Assembly: GCA_027011835.1 (NCBI GenBank)
Contig: JALUZN010000159.1
Location: forward strand, 1-10,717
Reading direction: 5' to 3'
From: Draconibacterium sp.
GTDB lineage: Bacteria > Bacteroidota > Bacteroidia > Bacteroidales > Prolixibacteraceae
Length of the DNA stretch: 10,717 nucleotides
Below the pieces are notes generated by a model. It had not been told where the DNA came from. It did not search any database and was given only the letters and a program-made list of their open reading frames with translations. Positions 1 to 6,506 of the stretch are shown here, piece by piece. The position numbers and the translations under genes are program-made. The stretch's first letter is position 1. The number at the start of each line of letters is the position of its first letter.

Positions 1-17
1 GTAACGATTTTTTCCAT
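1..17 (-). CDS. Possible first codons of a divergent gene cut by the window edge
   Basis: Reading leftward, an ATG at 15-17 opens a frame (Met-Glu-Lys-Ile-Val) that runs off the window. The only support is the start codon, the lysine-rich beginning and the AT-rich non-coding DNA between it and the GAF gene, which is what a divergent gene pair would look like. Five codons cannot identify a family, and the ATG may be chance in AT-rich DNA. Confidence 0.25.
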
Positions 18-107
18 AATTTTGATTTTTTTATTAATAGATTTAATTAAAGTATAAAACTAATCATTTTTTGTTTATTCAAAAATAAATATTGCATATT
101 AAACATT
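18..107. promoter_or_regulatory. AT-rich upstream region of the GAF gene
   Basis: This 90-bp stretch is very AT-rich and has no open frame of note. It must hold the promoter of the GAF gene starting at 108, and perhaps that of a leftward gene starting at 17. No convincing TAnnTTTG/TTTG pair with 19-21 bp spacing is visible on either strand, so no exact promoter is called. There is no Shine-Dalgarno sequence before the ATG at 108. Confidence 0.4.
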
Positions 108-569
108 ATGGAGGAAAAAAAGAAAGACGGCAGATATTCAAGAATATATGAGCAGTTAGCTAAACTTGTTGTAAAAAGCGAAAATCAACAGGCACGAATG
201 GCAACAATTACAGCTCTGCTACATCATAAAATGAACTATTTTTTCTGGACAGGTTACTACCTTATTGTCGATGGAGAGATGGTTGTAAACTCATACCAGG
301 GACCGGTGGCCTGCCAGATTCTGGAAAAGGGAAAAGGCGTTTGCTGGAACGCGTTTAACAATAAAAAAACTGTTATTGTGAAAGATGTAAATACTTTCCC
401 AAACCATATTGCCTGCGACTCGCGGTCGAATTCCGAAATAGTTGTTCCGTTAAAAAACAGAGAGGGTAAAATTATTGGCGTTCTCGATGTTGACAGTTCA
501 CAAAAAAACTCGTTTTCGGAAACCGATGCGCATTGGCTAGAAAAGATTTTAACGTTGATTTGGATTTAA
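108..569 (+). CDS. msrC: GAF-domain free methionine-(R)-sulfoxide reductase (fRMsr-like)
   Basis: Soluble, 153-residue, single-domain GAF protein. fRMsr enzymes reduce free L-methionine-(R)-sulfoxide with a cysteine relay recycled by thioredoxin, as part of oxidative-damage repair. The sequence shows the family hallmarks: WTGYY near residue 47, a QGPVAC segment with Cys69, GKGVC with Cys79, and the FPNHIACDS segment with Cys103, followed by SEIVVPL and a GVLDVDS strand near 124-130. Cys103 matches the catalytic cysteine of E. coli MsrC (YebR), and Cys69 and Cys79 match its resolving cysteines. The length fits the family (about 150-165). Residues 1-30 are a charged helix usual for these GAF proteins. 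The gene stands alone, converging on the UbiD gene with 15 bp between the stop codons. A GAF protein with another role is possible, but the complete cysteine set argues for the enzyme. Confidence 0.88.
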   Translation: MEEKKKDGRYSRIYEQLAKLVVKSENQQARMATITALLHHKMNYFFWTGYYLIVDGEMVVNSYQGPVACQILEKGKGVCWNAFNNKKTVIVKDVNTFPNHIACDSRSNSEIVVPLKNREGKIIGVLDVDSSQKNSFSETDAHWLEKILTLIWI

Positions 570-584
570 TTCTCCACAATCGGG

Positions 585-2483
585 TTATTCGCGTACGGCA
601 CCGGTACCGTTAACAAGAGGTTTAAACTTTAACGAGGGACTTTTTATTAACTCGCCAAGACCAAGTTCGCTCCATTTTTTATCAATTTCGGCAATCGTTT
701 TATCGTCCATTGTTACCACGTTGGGCCAGTTACGTTCGAAACTGTCGTTTGTTTCGGTTTTAAATGTGGCATCGACAAGAACCAACGTTTTGCCGTTTTC
801 AACCTCAGCAAAAGTAATGTCGCGTTCGGGTTCAATGTTCCCTCCGGCCAGCCAAAGAAGTGTGAAAAAGTCAGTAAGCCCGGCACCTTCGTTAAACAAT
901 ACAATTGCTTTAAATATCGAAATTCCTGCTATTTCTTTTAATTTTTGTTGAAGAGTATTTTTACTAAACCGAGTGTCCTTTTTTACATTCAGCAGAAGAA
1001 CCGGAACAGAAATTTCATTATAAAGATTTAAAAACGAAGTTATTTCAGTAATCCCGGTTAAATAATCTTCGATAAAAATTTCAGTTTGAATAATTTTATC
1101 CGTTTTATTTTGAGACTCTTCGGGCAGCGGGTTTGTTAAATCAATTCCCAGTTTCGAGCCGTAAGCAAATTTCTGCGAACTGTGATCTAAAACATCCATT
1201 GGGCCTTTCGAGAAATGGATGCTGTACCCGGCATCGAAATTTTCGGCAAAAGCTTTTAATACAGCACTGTTGTTCTGAATGTCAACGTCGGAGTCGACCA
1301 CAACCAGCACTTTATTAAACATCATTTGGCCGGCTCCCCACAACGAGTGCATCACTTTAATTGCCTGCCCGGGATAACTTTTTTCGATACTTACAACTGT
1401 AAAATTGTGTGCCACGCCGGCAACAGGCAAAACCATATCTTTTAACTCGGGCACCATCGACATTCTGATTGGGATTAAAAAAATACGTTCGGTTGCCAGA
1501 CCAATATAGGCATCTTCCATAGGTGGAACCCCAACAATTGTTGCAGGATAAACAGCATCTTTTTTATGCGTTATGCACGTTATATGAAACTTTGGATACC
1601 AGTCGGCAAGCGAATAAAACCCGGTATGATCGCCAAACGGCCCCTCCCAAATCAACTCTTCTGCCGGGTCGACAAAGCCCTCAATTACAAAGTCCGAATC
1701 TTCGGGGACAAACAAATCGTTGGTTAAACATTTTACCAGCTTAACCGGTTTTTTTCGGAGAAATCCGGCAAGCAAATATTCGTCAAAATTTTCGGGCATA
1801 GGTGCTGTTGCTGCGTAAGTATAAATTAAGTCGCCACCCAAAGCAACCGAAACCGGCATTTTCTCACCACGCTTTTTATATTTTTCGAAATGGTTGGCTC
1901 CGGTTTTATGTTTGTGCCAGTGCATTCCGGTAAGGTCTTTCTCGAATACCTGCATCCTGTACATTCCTAAATTTGGCAACCCGGTTTCGGGGTCGACGGT
2001 ATGAACACCGGGCAACGTTACAAACTTTCCACCATCGGCAGGCCAGCACGTTAAAATTGGCAGCTTGCTAATATCGGGGTGCTCCATAACAACCTCCTGA
2101 CAAGTGCCTTTCCCTTTAATTTTACGCGGCATCCACTGCGAGATCTCTTTTAGCTTTGGAAGCATTTTTAGTTTATCCCATAAATTTTCTTTGGGTTGCA
2201 TTACATCAACAAACAGCTCCTCTATCTCCTTTTCCAAATCGAAAATTGAGTCGCGTCCAAAAGCCAAAGCAATTCGTTTCTCCGAGCCAAGTGCATTTAT
2301 TAAAAGCGGAAAGCCTGTTCCTGTATTTTCAAATAAAACCGCTTTTCCGCCACCTTCCTGTTTCGATAAACGGTCGGCAATTTCGGTAATTTCTAAATCA
2401 GGACTCACAAACTTCTTCACTCGAATAAGCTCATTCCTCTTTTCTAATTCGCTAATAAATGCTTTCACTCCGGATTTTGACAT
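585..2483 (-). CDS. UbiD-family prenylated-FMN-dependent decarboxylase (menaquinone-decarboxylase type)
   Basis: Cytosolic 632-residue member of the UbiD family. These enzymes reversibly decarboxylate aromatic or unsaturated acids using prenylated FMN made by UbiX. Visible family features: an N-terminal domain with DISKLPIL near 137-144; the segment around Asn171 and Arg176 followed by MHWHKHKTG (188-195), matching the metal/prFMN-binding region; Glu275 and Glu280 in the EGPFGDHTG block, which with Arg176 would form the Glu-Arg-Glu catalytic network; and PPMEDAYIG (320-328). It is longer than E. coli UbiD (about 500) because of a C-terminal region from about 450, as in the long forms often labelled menaquinone biosynthesis decarboxylase. 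No quinone genes or UbiX lie in this window, so the substrate is open. The ATG at 2481-2483 is the first start; a candidate -7 element lies 18 bp upstream. It is divergent from the MarC gene. Confidence 0.92.
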   Translation of the reverse strand: MSKSGVKAFISELEKRNELIRVKKFVSPDLEITEIADRLSKQEGGGKAVLFENTGTGFPLLINALGSEKRIALAFGRDSIFDLEKEIEELFVDVMQPKENLWDKLKMLPKLKEISQWMPRKIKGKGTCQEVVMEHPDISKLPILTCWPADGGKFVTLPGVHTVDPETGLPNLGMYRMQVFEKDLTGMHWHKHKTGANHFEKYKKRGEKMPVSVALGGDLIYTYAATAPMPENFDEYLLAGFLRKKPVKLVKCLTNDLFVPEDSDFVIEGFVDPAEELIWEGPFGDHTGFYSLADWYPKFHITCITHKKDAVYPATIVGVPPMEDAYIGLATERIFLIPIRMSMVPELKDMVLPVAGVAHNFTVVSIEKSYPGQAIKVMHSLWGAGQMMFNKVLVVVDSDVDIQNNSAVLKAFAENFDAGYSIHFSKGPMDVLDHSSQKFAYGSKLGIDLTNPLPEESQNKTDKIIQTEIFIEDYLTGITEITSFLNLYNEISVPVLLLNVKKDTRFSKNTLQQKLKEIAGISIFKAIVLFNEGAGLTDFFTLLWLAGGNIEPERDITFAEVENGKTLVLVDATFKTETNDSFERNWPNVVTMDDKTIAEIDKKWSELGLGELIKSPSLKFKPLVNGTGAVRE

Positions 2484-2500
2484 ACTAAATCAATTTTCAA

Positions 2501-2508
2501 CAAAAGTA
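2501..2508 (-). promoter_or_regulatory. Candidate -7 promoter element of the UbiD gene
   Basis: On the minus strand this reads TACTTTTG, a full match to the Bacteroidota -7 consensus TAnnTTTG. It lies 17 bp before the UbiD start codon, so the transcript would have a leader of only about a dozen bases. No clear TTTG -33 element is seen 19-21 bp further upstream. The match is short and could be chance in AT-rich DNA. Confidence 0.35.
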
Positions 2509-2534
2509 AACAAAACTCTGTCGATTAAGTTATC

Positions 2535-2542
2535 TATTTTTG
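2535..2542 (+). promoter_or_regulatory. Candidate -7 promoter element for the marC-DUF2721 unit
   Basis: TATTTTTG is a full match to TAnnTTTG on the plus strand, in the divergent gap between UbiD and MarC. If used, it would give the MarC transcript a leader of about 155 bases that includes a small open frame at 2633-2689. A clear -33 TTTG is lacking. A weaker alternative is TTATTTTG at 2603-2610, with TTG at 2582-2584 about 18 bp upstream. Confidence 0.25.
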
Positions 2543-2632
2543 TTTTATGTTTTTATTCCGGCATCTGCTTTTTTTAATATATTGTCAAAGAATAATGGAT
2601 TGTTATTTTGAAATTGTTTAAGTAGGACTATT

Positions 2633-2689
2633 ATGAGAATAGTAAATTACCACAGCAGTTGCCATTGTAAAAACAAAAGCAATTACTAA
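2633..2689 (+). other. Possible 18-codon leader ORF upstream of MarC
   Basis: An ATG at 2633 opens an 18-residue frame ending with TAA at 2687-2689, 17 bp before the MarC start. It is preceded by AGGA at 2624-2627, a Shine-Dalgarno-like sequence five bases from the ATG, which is notable because most genes here lack one. The peptide (with a Cys-His-Cys stretch and several Lys/Asn residues) resembles no family I know. It could be a regulatory leader peptide or a chance frame. Confidence 0.18.
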
Positions 2690-2706
2690 AATAAATTGGG
2701 AATAAA

Positions 2707-3327
2707 ATGAATAACGAATATGTAGTTTTTACGATAACAGTTTTTACCGGTTTTTTTGCCATAATGAATCCCATTGCCAATACCCCAATTTTTATGGGGC
2801 TGGTTGAAGGGACAGACGATGCCACAAAGAAACAAATTGCGAAAAAATCGACGTTAACGGCATTTATAATTGTTGTGTCGTTTATAATTTTGGGGAAATA
2901 TATTTTTGAACTTTTCGGGATAACCATTCCGGCCTTTAAAATTACAGGTGGTATTTTAATTTTTTATGTTGGTCTCGGAATGCTCCGTTCACACCGGTCG
3001 GGCATAAATAGCCAGGCTGATATAGATCAGGACGAGAGCATTGCCATCTCGCCACTTGCAATTCCTGTATTGGCAGGCCCGGGAACCATTGTTACCGCAA
3101 TGAACAGCGTAACCAATGCCAATTACATTCATATTGCCATTGTAGTTGCAACCTTTGGCCTAATTATTTATATGACCTACATTGCTTTTAAACTAAGCGA
3201 TAAAATTGTTAAATTATTTGGGATGAATTTAATTACTGTTGTTGCAAAACTTATGGGACTAATACTCTCGATTATGGGAACCGGAATGGTAATTTCGGGA
3301 ATTAAACTTGCATTCAATTTAAAATAA
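2707..3327 (+). CDS. MarC-family integral membrane protein
   Basis: A 206-residue inner-membrane protein of the MarC family (relatives of E. coli MarC, YchE and YhgN), whose transport role is unproven; the family is no longer thought to cause multiple antibiotic resistance. It has about six hydrophobic segments (roughly 5-28, 45-70, 76-95, 114-133, 140-162 and 176-202) and both family signatures: the Asn21-Pro22 motif in the first segment and the related PLAIPVLAGPGTI block at 116-128, which reflects the internal duplication. Between the halves is a short charged cytoplasmic-type loop (95-112). The length is normal for the family (about 200-220). The ATG at 2707 gives the expected short N-terminus. 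It is followed after 9 bp by a DUF2721 gene, so the two are probably co-transcribed. Confidence 0.93.
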   Translation: MNNEYVVFTITVFTGFFAIMNPIANTPIFMGLVEGTDDATKKQIAKKSTLTAFIIVVSFIILGKYIFELFGITIPAFKITGGILIFYVGLGMLRSHRSGINSQADIDQDESIAISPLAIPVLAGPGTIVTAMNSVTNANYIHIAIVVATFGLIIYMTYIAFKLSDKIVKLFGMNLITVVAKLMGLILSIMGTGMVISGIKLAFNLK

Positions 3328-3336
3328 TATTTTGCC

Positions 3337-3741
3337 ATGAGCTTAAACGAAGCATTTACACTAACCACTCCGGCACTTTTATTTTCTGCCATATCACTTA
3401 TACTTCTGGCTTTTACCAACAGGTTTATTGCCTACACTACAGTTGTACGGTCGCTTCATAAACAGTATATCGAAAATCCAAGCACCGTTTTAAAAGGGCA
3501 GATAAACAACCTTAGAAAACGATTACACCTTATTCGTACAATGCAAATATTTGGTGTCACCAGTCTGTTTCTATGTGTAATTACAATGTTATTAATGTTT
3601 ATTGGTCTGTTAATTTTTGCGGCCTGGATTTTTGGAACAGCATTACTTCTGCTCTCTACATCGCTTGCTATTTCTATTTGGGAAATTCAAATTTCGGTAA
3701 AAGCACTCGAATTACACCTAAGCAATATGGAAGAAATTTAA
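3337..3741 (+). CDS. DUF2721 family membrane protein
   Basis: A 134-residue membrane protein matching the uncharacterised DUF2721 family: TPALLFSAISLILLAFTNRF near 11-30 forms the first membrane helix; a positively charged cytoplasmic-type section (38-68) contains the LRKRLHLIRTMQ signature; two more hydrophobic segments follow (about 71-93 and 95-115); and the protein ends with the typical EIxxSxxALxLHLSNME tail (116-132). The function is unknown. It starts 9 bp after the MarC stop codon, so the pair is likely one operon. Its end faces the end of the leftward ATPase-GNAT gene, with 47 bp between the stops. The gene is complete and normal in length. Confidence 0.88.
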   Translation: MSLNEAFTLTTPALLFSAISLILLAFTNRFIAYTTVVRSLHKQYIENPSTVLKGQINNLRKRLHLIRTMQIFGVTSLFLCVITMLLMFIGLLIFAAWIFGTALLLLSTSLAISIWEIQISVKALELHLSNMEEI

Positions 3742-3788
3742 GAAGAAATTGAAAGAACGAAACATTGAACCGAAACAAAACGAACAGC

Positions 3789-5306
3789 TTAGCTTTCAAT
3801 TCGATTTTGTTCGTCAATAATGTATTGCAAAAGCTTAGATGTTTTTTCACCATAAACTCTAATTTTATCGGTATCAATTGGAATAGTTACACTTTGAAAA
3901 ATAATTCTGTCGTCGCCATTATGAATGTGTGGCATAATACCAACAAACGAGAATCTCATTTTTTCGCAAAAGTTAACCAGGTAAGGTAGCGATTCAACTC
4001 CAAGCGGGAGGAAAATATATACTGCATCACGTCGTTCACGCTTACATTTTCGTATTCCTTCCGCAAGCTCATTTATTGTCTCTTCACCCGGTTTATTTAC
4101 AATTATAAAGGCAACATTTAGCTCGTCGGGAAGTGGAAATACGGTAACAGAAGATTCGCCTTTGGGCATTTCCATTTTGGGAGTTCCAAAAACACGAGGA
4201 ACCCCAATCCAATCATAGATTTCGGCTATCATTTCACGGTGATTCTCAGGAGGATACACCGTTCTCTCGGAGAAATCGAATGCCTTATAATGGTTTACAA
4301 CCGAGCCTTTTTCTTGTTTTACGGTAATAAGTTTTTTTGCCTGCATTCCCGAAGCAGCAATTGCCATTAAAATACCGCACGGACTCGACCCAAAATACTC
4401 TTGCATAGCACGTTGAGAAAATGTATGGGTAGTAACCGAACAATCAAACACCCCTTTTGCTCCATCATCTTTTGCGGCCTGAATCATTAACTGTGCCATT
4501 TGGTTTGTTAGTCCGGGAGCACGGTACAACGGGTCGATAAAAGCGAGGCCGAGTTCAGGAACCTGTGTTTCGTTATCGTGGTATTTAAGCCCGATATGCG
4601 CAATCATTTTATTACTTTCAGGCTCGAAAAAGACCAACGACTTTAAGTAGCCCGACAAGAATTTCTCTTTCAGCAAATCTAAATCATACAAAAGTTCTTC
4701 CTGCGAATAGCCATAGCATCGCCAGGCAAGACGCGTTATTTCAGGCAAATCTTCGAGTTCGGCAAATTTGTAATGAGGGTTCTTTACAAGAATTCTGTTT
4801 ATTTTTGCGCCCTTCCCAAATTCGGGGAAAAGTTCTTCGGGTATTGCCCCCGGCTTTAACTTTTTGGTTAACCGGGTCTCTTTTCCTTCGCGACCGTGCA
4901 CAAAAAGTTCAACCGAATCCATTCCTTTATTCATCAACAACATTCCTAACCCAGGCGAATTCATTCCTTCCAGCGTTCCCGGAGTAAAAACCTCGGCTTG
5001 TTTTAAATCGAATGGTATTCCGTTTTCGCGAATGGAGACAATTAAAACTCCCTCTTCAATATAAAATTCAATATGAATTCGTTCGTCGTCGTTTATTGTA
5101 CGCGAAAAATGCTGAACGGCGTTGCAAAAAGCTTCGTCGACCGCTACACCTAAATTAAGTGTATCGGTTTCGTCAAACGATAGAATTTTACTGACTTCGT
5201 TAGCGCAAGCAACGGCACTTCGCACCATAATTAGCCGTACAGGAAGTTTTATTCCGGCAATAAAAATATGTGGGGTTTGCATTTCAAAATTTGTACTGTT
5301 GTCCAT
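3789..5306 (-). CDS. RsbW/SpoIIAB-like ATPase domain fused to GNAT acetyltransferase-like domains
   Basis: A 505-residue soluble fusion. Residues about 15-150 are an anti-sigma-factor-type HATPase: the N-box has Glu58 and Asn62, the G1-like box is RENGIPFD (93-100), and the G2 box is SPGLGM (117-122). Such domains bind ATP and phosphorylate STAS proteins. In G1 the usual Asp is Glu94, so ATP binding may be altered. Residues about 177-330 look like a GNAT fold, with a weak acetyl-CoA loop at YRAPGLTNQM (261-270). Residues about 385-475 (Asp-Ala-Val-Tyr to Gly-Asp-Asp-Arg) look like a second, degenerate GNAT half. The substrate is unknown. The start overlaps the MFS gene by 23 bp, which suggests translational coupling; Met9 is an alternative start 2 bp after the MFS stop. 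Encoded last in the partner-switch unit, it is likely the kinase/anti-sigma partner of the STAS protein, an acetyltransferase output, or both. Confidence 0.82.
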   Translation of the reverse strand: MDNSTNFEMQTPHIFIAGIKLPVRLIMVRSAVACANEVSKILSFDETDTLNLGVAVDEAFCNAVQHFSRTINDDERIHIEFYIEEGVLIVSIRENGIPFDLKQAEVFTPGTLEGMNSPGLGMLLMNKGMDSVELFVHGREGKETRLTKKLKPGAIPEELFPEFGKGAKINRILVKNPHYKFAELEDLPEITRLAWRCYGYSQEELLYDLDLLKEKFLSGYLKSLVFFEPESNKMIAHIGLKYHDNETQVPELGLAFIDPLYRAPGLTNQMAQLMIQAAKDDGAKGVFDCSVTTHTFSQRAMQEYFGSSPCGILMAIAASGMQAKKLITVKQEKGSVVNHYKAFDFSERTVYPPENHREMIAEIYDWIGVPRVFGTPKMEMPKGESSVTVFPLPDELNVAFIIVNKPGEETINELAEGIRKCKRERRDAVYIFLPLGVESLPYLVNFCEKMRFSFVGIMPHIHNGDDRIIFQSVTIPIDTDKIRVYGEKTSKLLQYIIDEQNRIES

Positions 5307-6486
5307 AACTTTCAGTTTTAATTAAAGGAAAAACAATTATAGCTGCTACTGCTACAACTCCTACACAAATATAAAAAACAGAGCTAACGGTTAATCCTGC
5401 AGAAACGGCTAATCCGGCAAACGAAGGTCCGATAAAAAAACCGCCATCAACCATTTCGAGCATTAAGTTTGTATTTAGTCCGCGATACTCCGGCTCCGAA
5501 ATTGTAAACACAAGTCCGTTAAGCAATGGGCTGGCCGAGCCAATTCCAATCCCATAAACAGCAGCTGCAACATAAAAAAGAGATGCAGAAGTTGCCACCA
5601 ACAACAAAACAACTCCAACTGCAAAAAACAGCAAACTAAAAATAATTAATAGAGCTTTATTGTATTTGTCGAACATCTTTCCAAAAAATATTCGTACAAA
5701 AATCATTGTAAACGTTGAGACGGTAAAAAACAGTTCGGGACGACCAACACACCCGGCGTTACAAAAAGATTTAAGGAAGTAGAGGACTATTGAAAAAACA
5801 GTAAAAACCAGAGTATTTACAATAAGAAGACGTACAATTTTTGGTTGTTTCAGGTTATACAACAAACTCTTTCCGGTTATTTTATTGTTTAAAAAACGGG
5901 TGTCATCTGTTTTCTGTTTTCGCAACTGTTTCGCAAGTGGAATCAGTAGAAGAGCCGGAGGAATCATTAATAGTGCCGTGTACGAATAAATTGTATCGAG
6001 CGGAATTCCGGCAAATGTTTTTTCAACAAGATAAGGTACAATTGAGTAGGGTAGAAGCGTAGCAACGCTAACAATTCCAAATCCCTGCCCACTTTTATTG
6101 GCAGGTAAAAAATACATTAGCAGAACAATAGCCGAGGAGACCAAAATTACATACGCCGCTCCATGAATAATTCGCAATATAATAAGGGAAATAAATGTTT
6201 GAGCCAACGGGTAAAATAATAACGAAATGGCAGTAAACAGCACCCCCGCTGCCACACCCCAAATTGCATTTTTATGGTTTAACCCAACACTTATAAACGG
6301 ACGTAAAACAATTGCGCTTACAGCAAAAAGACCAATTAAAATACCGTACCATTCACTCGAAACAGGAAGTGTTTTAAGGTAACTGTAAAAACTAAAAAAC
6401 ACCGCCAAATTACTAAATGCAAATAGTATTAATAAATTTAGAGTTATAAAACCAAAATTCCAGAGCCGGTTTGTTGAAGTGGTCAT
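5284..6486 (-). CDS. MFS transporter
   Basis: A 400-residue inner-membrane protein with about twelve hydrophobic segments, split by a charged central loop (about 187-215), as in the major facilitator superfamily. A motif-A-like turn GKMFDKYNK lies at 269-277 between two segments in the second half; the matching loop of the first half (around 62-72) is degenerate. Arg105 in LRIIHGA sits where motif B is expected. Glycine-rich helix GIGIGSASP (312-320) and EPEYRGLNTN (331-340) resemble drug- or sugar-efflux-type MFS proteins, but the substrate and direction cannot be read from the sequence. It follows the phosphatase gene by 20 bp and overlaps the ATPase-GNAT gene by 23 bp, so it is embedded in the signalling unit and may move the sensed molecule or be controlled by the switch. 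Confidence 0.9.
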   Translation of the reverse strand: MTTSTNRLWNFGFITLNLLILFAFSNLAVFFSFYSYLKTLPVSSEWYGILIGLFAVSAIVLRPFISVGLNHKNAIWGVAAGVLFTAISLLFYPLAQTFISLIILRIIHGAAYVILVSSAIVLLMYFLPANKSGQGFGIVSVATLLPYSIVPYLVEKTFAGIPLDTIYSYTALLMIPPALLLIPLAKQLRKQKTDDTRFLNNKITGKSLLYNLKQPKIVRLLIVNTLVFTVFSIVLYFLKSFCNAGCVGRPELFFTVSTFTMIFVRIFFGKMFDKYNKALLIIFSLLFFAVGVVLLLVATSASLFYVAAAVYGIGIGSASPLLNGLVFTISEPEYRGLNTNLMLEMVDGGFFIGPSFAGLAVSAGLTVSSVFYICVGVVAVAAIIVFPLIKTESYGQQYKF

Positions 6487-6500
6487 ATTCTAAAACTTTT

Positions 6501-6506
6501 CTCCTT
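6501..6506 (-). promoter_or_regulatory. Shine-Dalgarno-like sequence before the MFS gene
   Basis: The minus strand reads AAGGAG directly after the stop codon of the phosphatase gene. Strong Shine-Dalgarno matches are uncommon in Bacteroidota. Its distance to the MFS ATG is 14 bases, longer than the usual 5-9, so it may contribute only weakly. Confidence 0.35.

Noticed and set aside
594..609. Near-perfect palindrome ACGGCACCGGTACCGT at the end of the UbiD gene
   Set aside because: It lies within the last codons of UbiD, has no loop and no T-tract, and one arm position mismatches; it looks like codon usage (Asn-Gly-Thr-Gly-Ala-Val-Arg), not a terminator or operator.
2104..2577. 157-codon open frame on the plus strand opposite the 5' part of UbiD
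   Set aside because: Its Ser/Phe/Lys-rich composition is what the antisense of a real gene gives, it has no recognisable motif, and UbiD is clearly the real gene there.
3780..3814. 7-bp inverted repeat ACGAACA/TGTTCGT around the end of the ATPase-GNAT gene
   Set aside because: The 21-base loop is long, the arms lie partly in the coding sequence, and there is no T-run after it, so it is not supported as a terminator for either convergent gene.
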